36,808 nucleotides of DNA from a virus: positions 1 through 36,808 of IMG/VR virus record IMGVR_UViG_3300038566_000123. One strand, given 5' to 3'. The position numbers and the translations under genes are program-made. This document shows, one piece after another, positions 14,842-23,050 of this stretch; positions within the stretch are counted from its first letter, which is position 1, and every line of letters begins with the position of its first letter. Under the pieces are notes generated by a model. The model was not told the DNA's origin. It worked only from the letters and a program-made list of their open reading frames with translations, and did not search any database.

Positions 14842-15025
14842 GCGCGATAAAAAACGTAAGTCGTGTTTTGGCTGTAAACATCTTGAAGTAAAAGATATTT
14901 GGCGTGGAATGCACGCTGCATCTTGCGGCTTAACTGACGGTCTTTTAATCCCTCACGAATGGACTGGTGAGGTTGTTGTAATAAACGGTATTGGTGACTT
15001 CTGCAAAGGAAAGGAAGTTGAATAG
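14828..15025 (+). CDS. Small Cys-containing hypothetical protein
   Basis: This 65-residue protein begins MEVIERDKKRKSCFGCKHL. The start at 14828 is chosen over an upstream in-frame ATG (14798) because that one lies deep in the previous gene. Four Cys (CFGC, C after HAAS, and C before KGKEVE) could hold one zinc ion or iron-sulfur centre. It overlaps both neighbours, as is usual in this operon. Function unknown. Confidence 0.58.
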   Translation: MEVIERDKKRKSCFGCKHLEVKDIWRGMHAASCGLTDGLLIPHEWTGEVVVINGIGDFCKGKEVE

Positions 15026-15206
15026 CGTTATCAAGGTTGTATTCATGCCTAAGCTGTTAAAGGCTCAAAGGCATGAATACTTAATTAACACCGACAACTA
15101 CAAAACCGCTGAAGAGATAGCAAGTAAGCGGTTGTTCTTTGATGGTCAAAGTAAGAAAGACTTCAAAGAGGTTGTTATGGCTCAAGTTCAAGTATTTGAT
15201 AAATAA
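15018..15206 (+). CDS. Small hypothetical protein before lysis genes
   Basis: About 62 residues if translation starts at TTG 15018, which gives a natural first beta strand (NSVIKVVFMP). ATG 15045 (MPKLLKAQRHEYLI, 53 residues) has AAGG eight bases upstream and is an equally good choice. The product is basic and helical at the centre (YKTAEEIASKRLFF). No family recognised. Confidence 0.5.
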   Translation: MNSVIKVVFMPKLLKAQRHEYLINTDNYKTAEEIASKRLFFDGQSKKDFKEVVMAQVQVFDK

Positions 15207-15213
15207 GGTATTT

Positions 15214-15768
15214 ATGAAAAAAGTAGCATTAATCATAGGCCACTCAGCTAAAAGCCCAGGGGCCACAAATAAAACTTACGGCACAAGCGAGTTTGAATTT
15301 AACGGGCCGCTTGCTCACTCGGTAGCTGAAAAGCTTATCCTGGAAGGTTACGAGCCAATCATTATTTATCGTGACTGCTCATACTCAGCACTACCAGGCA
15401 AGGTAAATCAAACTGAAGCTGATATTGCTGTTTCATTCCACTGCAACGCCTTCAATGAAGAATCAAACGGCTCAGAAACGCTTTACTACAAGCACAGCTC
15501 AAAAGGTTTCTTGCTTGCTTCGTGCATTCAAGAGCAAGTTGTTAAGTGTTTAGGACTTAAAGATCGCGGCCTTAAACCTTGCGTAGCTTCGCACAAAGGT
15601 AAAGCTGGCGATCGCGGTGGTCATCTCCTTCAGAAAACCTCAATGCCTTGTGTCATTGTCGAGCCGTTCTTTATTGATAGTGACGCATCATTAGAATTGG
15701 CTAACCACAAGTTTGAAGATCTGGCTGAAGCTTACACTAAAGGGATAGTGAACTATCTAAGGAGTTAG
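15214..15768 (+). CDS. Endolysin: N-acetylmuramoyl-L-alanine amidase (Amidase_3)
   Basis: This 184-residue zinc amidase cleaves the bond between muramic acid and the stem peptide at lysis. Family marks are ALIIGHSAKSPGA with the first zinc-binding His at 10, SEFEFN with the Glu ligand, SFHCNA with the second His, and the catalytic Glu in VIVEPFF near the C-terminus. It has no signal peptide and no separate wall-binding domain, so it is a holin-dependent, globular endolysin. The ATG at 15214 follows TAAGG; the upstream open frame overlaps the preceding gene. Two holin-like genes follow directly. Confidence 0.88.
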   Translation: MKKVALIIGHSAKSPGATNKTYGTSEFEFNGPLAHSVAEKLILEGYEPIIIYRDCSYSALPGKVNQTEADIAVSFHCNAFNEESNGSETLYYKHSSKGFLLASCIQEQVVKCLGLKDRGLKPCVASHKGKAGDRGGHLLQKTSMPCVIVEPFFIDSDASLELANHKFEDLAEAYTKGIVNYLRS

Positions 15769-15769
15769 C

Positions 15770-16180
15770 ATGGCATTAGATCCAATTAGCACTGCGTTAG
15801 AATTGGGAACGTCAGTCATCAATAAAATTTGGCCGGACCCTGTTAAGCAAGCAGAAGAGCAGCGCAAGCTTCAAGAGTTAGCCCAAAAAGGAAGCCTGGA
15901 AGAACTCAACGCTGAAGTAAAGCTTCTTGTTTCCCAAGTGGACCTAAACAAAGTGGAGGCGGCTCACAAGTCTATCTTTGTTGCTGGCTGGCGGCCTTTT
16001 GTTGGGTGGGTGTGTGGCTTTGGTCTGCTGTATAACGTGATCCTTGCTCCGTTCCTAGATATTTGGCTAACGGTGCCAGAAGTTAAAACCGATTTGCTTT
16101 ATCCGGTATTACTTGGAATGTTGGGACTAGGTGGTATGCGCTCCTTCGAAAAAGTAAAGCGCGTAAGCCGTGAAAAGTAG
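15770..16180 (+). CDS. Holin of the 3TM family
   Basis: This 136-residue protein resembles the GTA/3TM holin family: a cytoplasmic helical start with WPDPVKQAEEQRKLQEL and LVSQVDLNKVEA (about 20-65), a hydrophobic block after WRPFVGWVCGFGLLY (72-100), and a second hydrophobic segment LLYPVLLGMLGLGGMRSFEK (109-128). Such proteins permeabilise the inner membrane so that the amidase reaches the wall. AGGAG precedes the ATG, and the gene starts one base after the endolysin stop. Confidence 0.8.
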   Translation: MALDPISTALELGTSVINKIWPDPVKQAEEQRKLQELAQKGSLEELNAEVKLLVSQVDLNKVEAAHKSIFVAGWRPFVGWVCGFGLLYNVILAPFLDIWLTVPEVKTDLLYPVLLGMLGLGGMRSFEKVKRVSREK

Positions 16181-16240
16181 TGAATATTTGTTGTTAGTGA
16201 TATAGTTATGTAAATGTCAAGAGACAATTAAACCTATATT

Positions 16241-16651
16241 ATGGATAAACATATGCCGCAGGATTCTTTAAGTTTTTTACAGCGCCTACAGGAGTACGGG
16301 ATACTCGGTTATGCGTGGATACTACTCGTAAGCTTTTGGGCTGGAACTGCAAAGTACCTAACCTCACTCAATGGACAGAAGCCGACTATCTTCGGTTGGC
16401 TTTCTGAAACTTGTGTAAGTGGTTTTGTCGGTATCATTGCCGCAATGACTTGCCAGTATTACCAGTTAGACTTTCTACTCACTTCAGCAATAACAGGGAT
16501 CTGTGCTCATAACGGCACCAGGTCCCTTTATCTTATTGGTGAAATCTTAAAAAAAAACACGACAAGCCTTAACCGCATAGCTAACGAGCCGTCAATTGAT
16601 ACAGCTCGCATGGCTAAAAAGAAGGAGCAAGACAATGGCAACAATAATTGA
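16241..16651 (+). CDS. Second holin-like membrane protein (LydA/holin superfamily III type)
   Basis: This 136-residue protein has hydrophobic segments at about 19-40 (YGILGYAWILLVSFWAGTA) and 58-90 (GFVGIIAAMTCQYYQLDFLL, then AITGICAHNG), followed by a charged cytoplasmic tail rich in Lys and Asn. The NGTRSLYLIGE stretch resembles phage_holin_3 (LydA-type) proteins. It could be a second holin or an antiholin to the preceding 3TM protein. The 60-bp gap upstream, the largest in the lysis cluster, and a weak ribosome-binding site suggest lower expression. An in-frame ATG at 16253 is an alternative start. Confidence 0.72.
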   Translation: MDKHMPQDSLSFLQRLQEYGILGYAWILLVSFWAGTAKYLTSLNGQKPTIFGWLSETCVSGFVGIIAAMTCQYYQLDFLLTSAITGICAHNGTRSLYLIGEILKKNTTSLNRIANEPSIDTARMAKKKEQDNGNNN

Positions 16652-17144
16652 AACAAATGAAGAGAGAGCAACAAAGCTTGGTGTTTCCTATTTCTTTGCA
16701 GGTTCAAATATAGCGCTTGCCGATGGTGACAGTATTGATATATGTACCGATGCAATTAACGGGAGAGACTTCTTTCTACGATCAGTGATAGTTGATTCTG
16801 ACGCTAGTCTGGCAGAGTGGCAGATGTACCTAGGGCATGAGCCTCAAGAAGGAACCGGGCAAGTAATCACTCTGAACTCAAGAAACCCTGGAGCCAAACC
16901 AAAAGAGCCGCCACTTCAAGCAGTACAAGACCCAACACTTACACAGCAAGGAACTCCGTTATTCCCTGTTCCAAGAACGCTATTAGGTCAAACCGCCCCA
17001 GGAAATAACTCATTCATGTATATCGAAATACTAACTGGTGGCTATATCATCCCAAAAGGCGGGAGCGCTTTATTTAGAATTACCAATAAGTCAGGCTCAA
17101 CCAAGACGTTCTCTATCCTAATGTCAGGGCGAGAGAACATCTAA
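16635..17144 (+). CDS. Hypothetical protein, possible virion decoration or structural protein
   Basis: This 169-residue protein begins MATIIETNEERATKLG. AAGGAG before ATG 16635 decides the start; it overlaps the holin-like gene by 17 bases. It is rich in beta strands and turns, without membrane segments or Cys-pair motifs, and has a Pro-rich centre (PGAKPKEPPLQAVQDP). Sequences such as GNNSFMYIEILTGG and GGSALFRITNKSGSTKTFSI read like a small jelly-roll virion component. It lies directly before the small terminase gene. Function not established. Confidence 0.6.
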   Translation: MATIIETNEERATKLGVSYFFAGSNIALADGDSIDICTDAINGRDFFLRSVIVDSDASLAEWQMYLGHEPQEGTGQVITLNSRNPGAKPKEPPLQAVQDPTLTQQGTPLFPVPRTLLGQTAPGNNSFMYIEILTGGYIIPKGGSALFRITNKSGSTKTFSILMSGRENI

Positions 17145-17780
17145 ATGGGTGAAACAAAGCAAATTAAATTAACCGCTGAACAGTTGGAGTTAGCAAGTAA
17201 GCTTACTCCGCTTCAGCGTAAGTTTGTTATGCACCTAGTAAGTTCAAGCATGAGCCAAAGAGAGGCTTACATTGCCGCAGGAGGCAAAGCAACCACTGAA
17301 GGGGCTCAAGACGTATCAGCAAGCCGTATGCTAAGCCAAGATAAGGTGAAGGCATTCTATGACTCGTTAATGAACAGTATTGCTTCAGATTCGATTATGA
17401 CCAAGCAGGAAGCGCTTGAGAGGCTTTCTAAGTCAGCAAGGGCAACAATACACGACATTTGCACATTCGAGCTTAAACAGGTCGGTGAGGACGAAGACGG
17501 CAACCCGGTAATGCAAACAGTTTGGACCATGAAGCACTCTGAAGACATTGATCCGGTTATCGCTGCTTCAATTAAGTCAGTAACCTTCACCAAGACTGGG
17601 CCAAAGATTGAAATGTATGACAGTAACGGCTCAATCAAGATACTTTCTGATCTTCAAGGCTGGAACGCTCCACGCAAGCAAGAGATTACCGGGAAAGACG
17701 GGCAATCATTGGCAATTAAAGCTGATGTCAGTGCACCAGAAATAGCGGCTGCTTTGGCTGGTTTAATGGGTAAATTGTAA
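17145..17780 (+). CDS. Terminase small subunit
   Basis: This 211-residue protein is of the Terminase_2 family and recognises the packaging site on phage DNA and activates the large subunit. The N-terminal helix-turn-helix region carries LTPLQRKFVMHLVSSSMSQREAYIAAGGKA (21-50) and ASRMLSQDKVKAF, followed by the typical MTKQEALERLSKSAR helix. The C-terminus probably oligomerises and contacts the large subunit. It starts immediately after the previous stop. The 60-bp gap and a tiny membrane-peptide gene separate it from the large subunit. Confidence 0.86.
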   Translation: MGETKQIKLTAEQLELASKLTPLQRKFVMHLVSSSMSQREAYIAAGGKATTEGAQDVSASRMLSQDKVKAFYDSLMNSIASDSIMTKQEALERLSKSARATIHDICTFELKQVGEDEDGNPVMQTVWTMKHSEDIDPVIAASIKSVTFTKTGPKIEMYDSNGSIKILSDLQGWNAPRKQEITGKDGQSLAIKADVSAPEIAAALAGLMGKL

Positions 17781-17841
17781 TGCCTTTAAAATCAATTAGT
17801 TAGTTAACTTCTCTCAGTACGGATATAACAAGGATATGACG

Positions 17842-17931
17842 ATGAAAAGAAAACCTTTCCTATTTGCTGTGTTCTCATGCTTGTTTATGCTGATTGTTGT
17901 CGTATCGACTACCTTATGGGGCCTTATGTGA
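17842..17931 (+). CDS. 29-residue membrane peptide
   Basis: MKRKPFLFAVFSCLFMLIVV and nine more residues make a basic start plus one hydrophobic helix. AAGGAT lies eight bases before ATG 17842 (another ATG two codons earlier is in frame but too close to it). The stop is nine bases before the large-terminase start. It is too short for routine gene calling. One transmembrane helix between lysis and packaging genes suggests a minor lysis or membrane factor, but no family is recognised. Confidence 0.45.
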   Translation: MKRKPFLFAVFSCLFMLIVVVSTTLWGLM

Positions 17932-17939
17932 GTGAGATA

Positions 17940-19574
17940 ATGCAGTGGGAGACAATGACGAATGCTGAGAAGATAGCCGTCAAGGTAGCAAGTGAAGCCT
18001 CTTTTGAGGCTTTTATGCGTATATTCTTCCAGTTATTGCAAGGTCAGAAGTTTAAAAAGAACTGGCACCACACTTATGAGTGCCAACTTGCGGAAGATGT
18101 TTTCTATGGAAAGATTAAACGGGGCATTATCAACGTTGCGCCTGGTTCAACTAAAACAGAAATATGGTCAATTCACTGGCCTGTATGGTGCATTATCAAG
18201 TGTATCACTGACGGCAATCCAAGGAGCTCACGCTGGCTACCACTTTCTTACTCTGATGACCTGGTTGTTGAGAATGCCACAAGGGTTAAAGAGATCATCG
18301 ACTCTGAAGAGTTTCAACAGCTTTGGCCTATGACTCAAGCCAAAACCACCAAAGCAAAGCACAACTGGATGTACTACGATCAGAACAATAACCGCCACCG
18401 TCTTTACGGGACCAGTATCAACGGCCAGGTAACAGGCCGCCGAGCTGGTTACATGATAGAGAACTGTTTTACTGGTGCGCTTATCCTTGACGATCCGCTT
18501 CCACCGAAAGATTCAGACAGCGGCAAGCTGATGGATAAGGCCAACAAGAAGTTAAACCGTGTTGTTCGTTCCCGTCTTGCACATGACAACGTGCCTATCA
18601 TCATGGTTCAGCAGCGAATAGCTAACGGTGACAGTACCGACTTCCTTATGAGTGACAAAACGCCGGACACCTACGAAATATTTAAGGTCCCGGCTATTGT
18701 TGATCGTGAATACCTGGAAACATTGCCGCAAGAAATGAAAGAGGCTTGTATTCGTGACACTGGATTTACTTCAGGCCGTGTTAGTTACTGGACAGACAAA
18801 GAACCAACAGAAACATTACTGGCAATGGAAAAGGCAGATAACTTTATGTTTAGTGCTCAATACCAACAAAACCCTGATGATGCACTTCAAGAAGGTGTTG
18901 TTTACAAGAAAGAGCTTGAGCTACTTATTGAAGAAGGCCGCTTGTGTAATATTCCTATCGAGAAGGCATTGCCCGTTTATACCTATTGGGATCTTGGTAT
19001 CAATGACGATATGGTTTTATGGCTCATGCAGCCACACCGCAAAGAGTTACGAATGATTGCGTGTTATGCCAATCGTGATGAAGGTATGGAGCATTACATT
19101 AACTGGCTTCACGACTTCGCTGATAAGTACGGGATTCGATACAAAGAACACCTGGCACCGCATGATATTTCTGTTCGTGACCTAATGACCAGGGAAAGCC
19201 GACTTGATACCGCTAAGCGAATGGGTATTAAGTTTAAGCTGGTTGAGCGATGTAAGAGCAAGCGTGAATCAATTAACTCACTGAAGAAACTATTCCCTCG
19301 CCTATGGATTGATAAGAAACGATGCGATACAGATTCAACCGGGGCAACTGGTGATCAGGCTAAGAAAACAGGCTGGAAAGGTATCAAGGCATTGCGCCGC
19401 GAGTGGGACCATGACAATGAAGTGTTTAAGGATGCTACTGGGCCTAAGTGGGCGACTAACTTCACTGATGCTATTCAGCAAATGGGCCTTCACTACAAAG
19501 AAGAGGTTGAACGCCAGAAGCCACAAAGACGCAGACCAGGCCGAGCCACTTCCGGCGGTTGGTTGGGCTCTTAA
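17940..19574 (+). CDS. Terminase large subunit
   Basis: This packaging motor of 544 residues pumps DNA into the procapsid and cuts it. The ATPase half shows a Walker A-like APGSTKTE (67-74) and a Walker B ALILDDPL (about 180-187). The RNase H-like nuclease half begins at YTYWDLGINDD with the first catalytic Asp at 351. The C-terminus is Arg/Lys/Gly-rich (RRRPGRATSGG). ATG 17940 has a weak ribosome-binding site; ATG 17955 after GGGAG is a good alternative. The adaptation to headful packaging is inferred from the P22-like portal and coat. Stop and next start overlap (TAATG). Confidence 0.9.
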   Translation: MQWETMTNAEKIAVKVASEASFEAFMRIFFQLLQGQKFKKNWHHTYECQLAEDVFYGKIKRGIINVAPGSTKTEIWSIHWPVWCIIKCITDGNPRSSRWLPLSYSDDLVVENATRVKEIIDSEEFQQLWPMTQAKTTKAKHNWMYYDQNNNRHRLYGTSINGQVTGRRAGYMIENCFTGALILDDPLPPKDSDSGKLMDKANKKLNRVVRSRLAHDNVPIIMVQQRIANGDSTDFLMSDKTPDTYEIFKVPAIVDREYLETLPQEMKEACIRDTGFTSGRVSYWTDKEPTETLLAMEKADNFMFSAQYQQNPDDALQEGVVYKKELELLIEEGRLCNIPIEKALPVYTYWDLGINDDMVLWLMQPHRKELRMIACYANRDEGMEHYINWLHDFADKYGIRYKEHLAPHDISVRDLMTRESRLDTAKRMGIKFKLVERCKSKRESINSLKKLFPRLWIDKKRCDTDSTGATGDQAKKTGWKGIKALRREWDHDNEVFKDATGPKWATNFTDAIQQMGLHYKEEVERQKPQRRRPGRATSGGWLGS

Positions 19575-19759
19575 TGCGTAGTTATGGCGAAGTAGCTGAA
19601 GTGTGCTTTCAGCGTAAAGGCTGGAACATTTACAATCTGGCTACTGAGTATAAGATTTGGGATGGATACCGAAGTAAATCGGTTTATGTAAACACCATGC
19701 TTGAGCTCAAAGAAGAGATCAGCAAATTTATCAAAGAGGAATACCATGAAGAAAGTTAA
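19574..19759 (+). CDS. Small hypothetical protein between terminase and portal
   Basis: This 61-residue protein starts inside the terminase stop. Aromatic, mixed alpha/beta sequence (MRSYGEVAEVCFQRKGWNIY, then DGYRSKSVYVNTMLELKEEI) suggests a compact DNA-binding or nuclease-like fold fragment, but I cannot assign it. The 3' end overlaps the next tiny gene by 14 bases. Confidence 0.55.
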   Translation: MRSYGEVAEVCFQRKGWNIYNLATEYKIWDGYRSKSVYVNTMLELKEEISKFIKEEYHEES

Positions 19760-19880
19760 GTTCAAGTGTGACGGTTGTAATGTGGTTGTGAGCCGACCAA
19801 AGCAAAGGCTTGTTCAGGAACATTCTCGTAAGTATTGCTGTGAAAAATGTTTAATGAAATGGAGGCTTGCTAATGGCTAA
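19746..19880 (+). CDS. 44-residue zinc-ribbon protein
   Basis: MKKVKFKCDGCNVVVSRPKQ is followed by YCCEKCLMKWRLANG. CxxC pairs at 8-11 and near 34-37 make a classical minimal zinc ribbon. It is below routine length cut-offs but has tight coupling to both neighbours: it overlaps the 3' end of the previous gene and its last eight bases overlap the portal start. Its role is unknown. Confidence 0.55.
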   Translation: MKKVKFKCDGCNVVVSRPKQRLVQEHSRKYCCEKCLMKWRLANG

Positions 19881-22023
19881 GTCAAAAATAGAAAAGCTTT
19901 ACGCTAAACCAGTAAAGCAAAAGAAAGGTGATAAGTCTGATGACTCATTGCTTTGTACGGCCAGAAAGCGAGCTCGTGACGGTGCAACCTACTGGAAAGA
20001 AAACTGGGAAGCGGCTGAAGATGATCTGAAGTTCCTGGCTGGTGAGCAATGGCCTTCACAAGTACAAACTGAGCGAGAGCTTGAACAACGTCCTTGCTTG
20101 GTTAATAACGTATTACCTACCTTTGTTGATCAGGTTCTTGGTGATCAGCGACAAAACCGCCCGGCTATCAAGGTAAGTGCTACTGATGTGGTTCGTGTTC
20201 CTGACTCTGAAACCGGAGAAGACACAACGCTTCGCATATCTAACACTAATGGCAAGACTGACTATGAACTTGCTGAAGTGTTTACTGGGTTAATCAAGAA
20301 TATTGAATACAACTGTGATGCTGAAACAAGCTATGACATTGCTTTTCAGTCTGCGGTTGAGTCTGGTATGGGTTACTTGCGCGTTCGCTCTGATTACCTG
20401 GCAGATGATAGCTTTGAGCAAGACCTGATCATTGACCATATTGAAAACCAGTTTGCTGTAACAATGGACCCGAACGCCAAAGAACGTGACCGTTCAGATA
20501 TGAACTGGTGCCTTATTGATGACACGATGGAGAAGGAATCGTTTAAAGAGCTTTACCCTGATGCCAATGCAGATCCGGTTAACTCTGATTCAGTTGATGA
20601 TATGGGGACCTGGTATTCTGACAATTCAGTTAAGATCAGTGAATACTTTACTCGTGAGCCTTGCGTTAAAGAAGTCGCCCTTCTTAGTGATGGTCGCTCC
20701 GTGTATATGGATGAGCTAGAGCCTGTTGTTGATGAGTTGCTTGCTAAGGGTGTAAGCATTGTCCGTACCCGTAAGGTGAAAACTTATAAGGTATTCTGGC
20801 GTAAAATTACCGGGCTTAATGTTCTTGAAGGTCCCGTTGAATTGCCTTGCTCAACTATTCCGGTTGTTCCGGTTTGGGGTAAGGCGTTGGTTATTAAGAA
20901 GAAAATCATATTTCGCTCTATTATTCGTCATAGTAAAGATGCTCAACGAATGGCTAACTATTGGGATAGTGCCGCCACTGAAGCCGTTGCTCTTGCGCCT
21001 AAAGCGCCATTTATCGGTTCTGAAGGTCACACTGAAGGTTACGAACACCAATGGGAAACGGCCAACACTGTTAACCGTTCAGTATTAACCTACGTCCCAC
21101 AGTTCCAGGGCGATCCTGGTCCACGCCGTGAACAGCCTGCCGCTATTCCTGCCGCTGAAATTACTCTTGGCATGAACTCAAGCGAGAAGATTAAAGCCAC
21201 GCTTGGCATGTATGACGCATCACTTGGCGCTATGGGTAATGAAACTTCAGGCCGGGCAATCGTAGCAAGACAACGCCAGGGTGATCGCGGTTCGTTTGCC
21301 TTCATTGATAACCTAACTAAAGCTATTCGCCGTGTTGGTAAGATTATGGTTGAAATGATACCTAAGATTTACGATACCGAGCGTGTTGTTCGCTTGAAGT
21401 TCTCTGATGAAACTGAAGACTTCGTTAAGCTGAATGAGCAGATCCTTGATGAGCAAACAAACGAGTGGGTAACTATCAATGATCTGAACGTTGCCAAGTA
21501 TGACGTTGTTGTTACTACTGGCCCTGCTTACTCGACTCAACGACAAGAAGCGGCTGAATCACTTCTTCAATTTGCAACTGCAGTACCATCGGCTGCAGCA
21601 GTAATGGCCGATCTGATAGCCCAGAATATGGACTTCCCTGGTGCTGATGTTATGGCCGAACGTCTTAAAAAGATTGTTCCACCTAACGTACTGACCAATG
21701 ACGAAAGAGAGAAGCTTGCTGAAGATATGCCAGATCAGGACCAGCCAACACCTGAACAGCAATTGCAAATGAAGGAGCTTGAAGTTAGAAGCCAGGAAGC
21801 TGAAGCTAAATCGGTAACGGCTCAAGCTAATAACGAGAAGTCTGCCGCCACTATTGCTAAGGCACAGGCTGATCTTGTTCAGGCTCAGCTTGAAACGGCT
21901 GAAGCTCAAGCACAACTTCAAGCTATCCAAAGCGGTCAAGGCCAAGCTTACCAGCAAGTGCGTGAATTAGTTGCTGAAGCACTTGCTGAGTTAATGGCAA
22001 ACAATCAAAATGTCAAGGCTTAA
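19873..22023 (+). CDS. P22-like portal protein (gp1-type)
   Basis: This 716-residue protein forms the dodecameric DNA channel at one capsid vertex, docking terminase and then the tail. P22 gp1 is 725 residues, so the length fits. The N-terminal part carries WKENWEAAEDDLKFLAGEQWP, RPCLVNNVLPTFVDQVLGDQRQNRP and a GMGYLRV strand, all typical. Residues about 425-450 (GNETSGRAIVARQRQGDRG) are the conserved SGxAIxxRQxxG motif. The C-terminus is a long Gln/Ala/Glu-rich helix, equivalent to the P22 barrel. GGAGG precedes ATG 19873; a TTG two codons earlier is also in frame. Confidence 0.92.
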   Translation: MAKSKIEKLYAKPVKQKKGDKSDDSLLCTARKRARDGATYWKENWEAAEDDLKFLAGEQWPSQVQTERELEQRPCLVNNVLPTFVDQVLGDQRQNRPAIKVSATDVVRVPDSETGEDTTLRISNTNGKTDYELAEVFTGLIKNIEYNCDAETSYDIAFQSAVESGMGYLRVRSDYLADDSFEQDLIIDHIENQFAVTMDPNAKERDRSDMNWCLIDDTMEKESFKELYPDANADPVNSDSVDDMGTWYSDNSVKISEYFTREPCVKEVALLSDGRSVYMDELEPVVDELLAKGVSIVRTRKVKTYKVFWRKITGLNVLEGPVELPCSTIPVVPVWGKALVIKKKIIFRSIIRHSKDAQRMANYWDSAATEAVALAPKAPFIGSEGHTEGYEHQWETANTVNRSVLTYVPQFQGDPGPRREQPAAIPAAEITLGMNSSEKIKATLGMYDASLGAMGNETSGRAIVARQRQGDRGSFAFIDNLTKAIRRVGKIMVEMIPKIYDTERVVRLKFSDETEDFVKLNEQILDEQTNEWVTINDLNVAKYDVVVTTGPAYSTQRQEAAESLLQFATAVPSAAAVMADLIAQNMDFPGADVMAERLKKIVPPNVLTNDEREKLAEDMPDQDQPTPEQQLQMKELEVRSQEAEAKSVTAQANNEKSAATIAKAQADLVQAQLETAEAQAQLQAIQSGQGQAYQQVRELVAEALAELMANNQNVKA

Positions 22024-22068
22024 CGAGTGACTTTTTACTAAATTAAGCTTATCATTAGTTTATGGCTA

Positions 22069-22086
22069 CCAGTGGCCTAGCACTGG
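22069..22086 (+). other. Small hairpin upstream of scaffold gene
   Basis: CCAGTG (22069-22074) pairs with CACTGG (22081-22086) around GCCTAG. There is no U tract. It lies in the 90-bp gap between portal and scaffold, the longest in the head module, and may affect scaffold expression. No convincing promoter was seen there. Confidence 0.3.
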
Positions 22087-22113
22087 GCTAAAATTCGTTT
22101 CATAGGGAACGCC

Positions 22114-23031
22114 ATGAGTGTAGAAGACAACCAAGACGAAACAGCAGGTTTTGTCACAACATCGAGCGATATGCCTGAAGTTCAAACTGAACCACAGGAA
22201 GAGCAACAGCAAGAAGAACAGGCCAATTCTGAAGCTGATGCTACTGTAGGCGAAGAAGAGCAAGATCCGAAAGGTGAAGCTGAAGAACCCAAAGCAGAAG
22301 AGCAAGATGATTCCGGCAAAGATACCGCCGCCGATCACGACAAAAGCAAGAAGCCTAACCGTGTTCAAAAACGTATCGACCAGGTAGTAAGAGAGCGAGA
22401 GCAGGAGCGCCGAGAGAAAGAGGCCCTTCAGCGCCGTATTGATGAACTTGAAAGTGGTAAACAGTCGGATAAGTCAGAAAAGGAGCCTGTAGAGGATGAC
22501 TTTGAAACTTATGACGAGTACCTTGATGCTTTGGACGCTTACGATAATAAGCAGCCAAAGGGTGAAGAGAAAAAGGCTGAACCTAAACAGGATGAGCAAG
22601 AGCAACCAAGCGAATTGACTGATAGCCAGAAAACGGCAATGGCCGTGATTAAGGAGTCGGTTGGCAATGCAGATAAGCCGGAAGACTTTGAAGCAGTCGC
22701 GCTTAATCCTGAAGTTCCCGTTACTGGTGAAATGCTTGAAGCTCTGGCTGAATGTGAAGACCCGGCTAAGGTCATGTACCATTTAGGCCAGAATAAAGAT
22801 CTTGCTGCCGATATTGCTTCTGGTTCGCCAGCTCAGCAAATGCGAGCAATCGCAAAACTTGATCTGACGGTGACGAGCAAACCGCCGAAACCGACAAAAA
22901 CAACTAATGCGCCCGATCCTATTAGCCCTGTTGGTGGTAGTGATGCACAAGAGAAAGCTCCGGCTGAAATGTCTTTTGCAGAATACGAAGCCCACATGAA
23001 TAAGAAAGAACGTTCGCGCCAATCTTGGTAA
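22114..23031 (+). CDS. Scaffolding protein (P22 gp8-like)
   Basis: This 305-residue, very acidic and Gln/Glu-rich protein is almost entirely helical or disordered; P22 gp8 has 303 residues. Features are a disordered acidic N-terminus, a basic-acidic coiled coil (about 80-115, RVQKRIDQVVREREQERREK), a central helical region and a short basic C-terminal helix (HMNKKERSRQSW) like the coat-binding element of P22. It would direct coat assembly and leave the procapsid before packaging. Its place between portal and coat is the P22 order. Confidence 0.82.
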   Translation: MSVEDNQDETAGFVTTSSDMPEVQTEPQEEQQQEEQANSEADATVGEEEQDPKGEAEEPKAEEQDDSGKDTAADHDKSKKPNRVQKRIDQVVREREQERREKEALQRRIDELESGKQSDKSEKEPVEDDFETYDEYLDALDAYDNKQPKGEEKKAEPKQDEQEQPSELTDSQKTAMAVIKESVGNADKPEDFEAVALNPEVPVTGEMLEALAECEDPAKVMYHLGQNKDLAADIASGSPAQQMRAIAKLDLTVTSKPPKPTKTTNAPDPISPVGGSDAQEKAPAEMSFAEYEAHMNKKERSRQSW

Positions 23032-23050
23032 TAAATAAAGGAGCCTTCTC

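Noticed and set aside
16181-16240. Late promoter before the second holin-like gene
   Set aside because: A TATATT lies close to the start, but no -35 at proper spacing was found; not strong enough to call.
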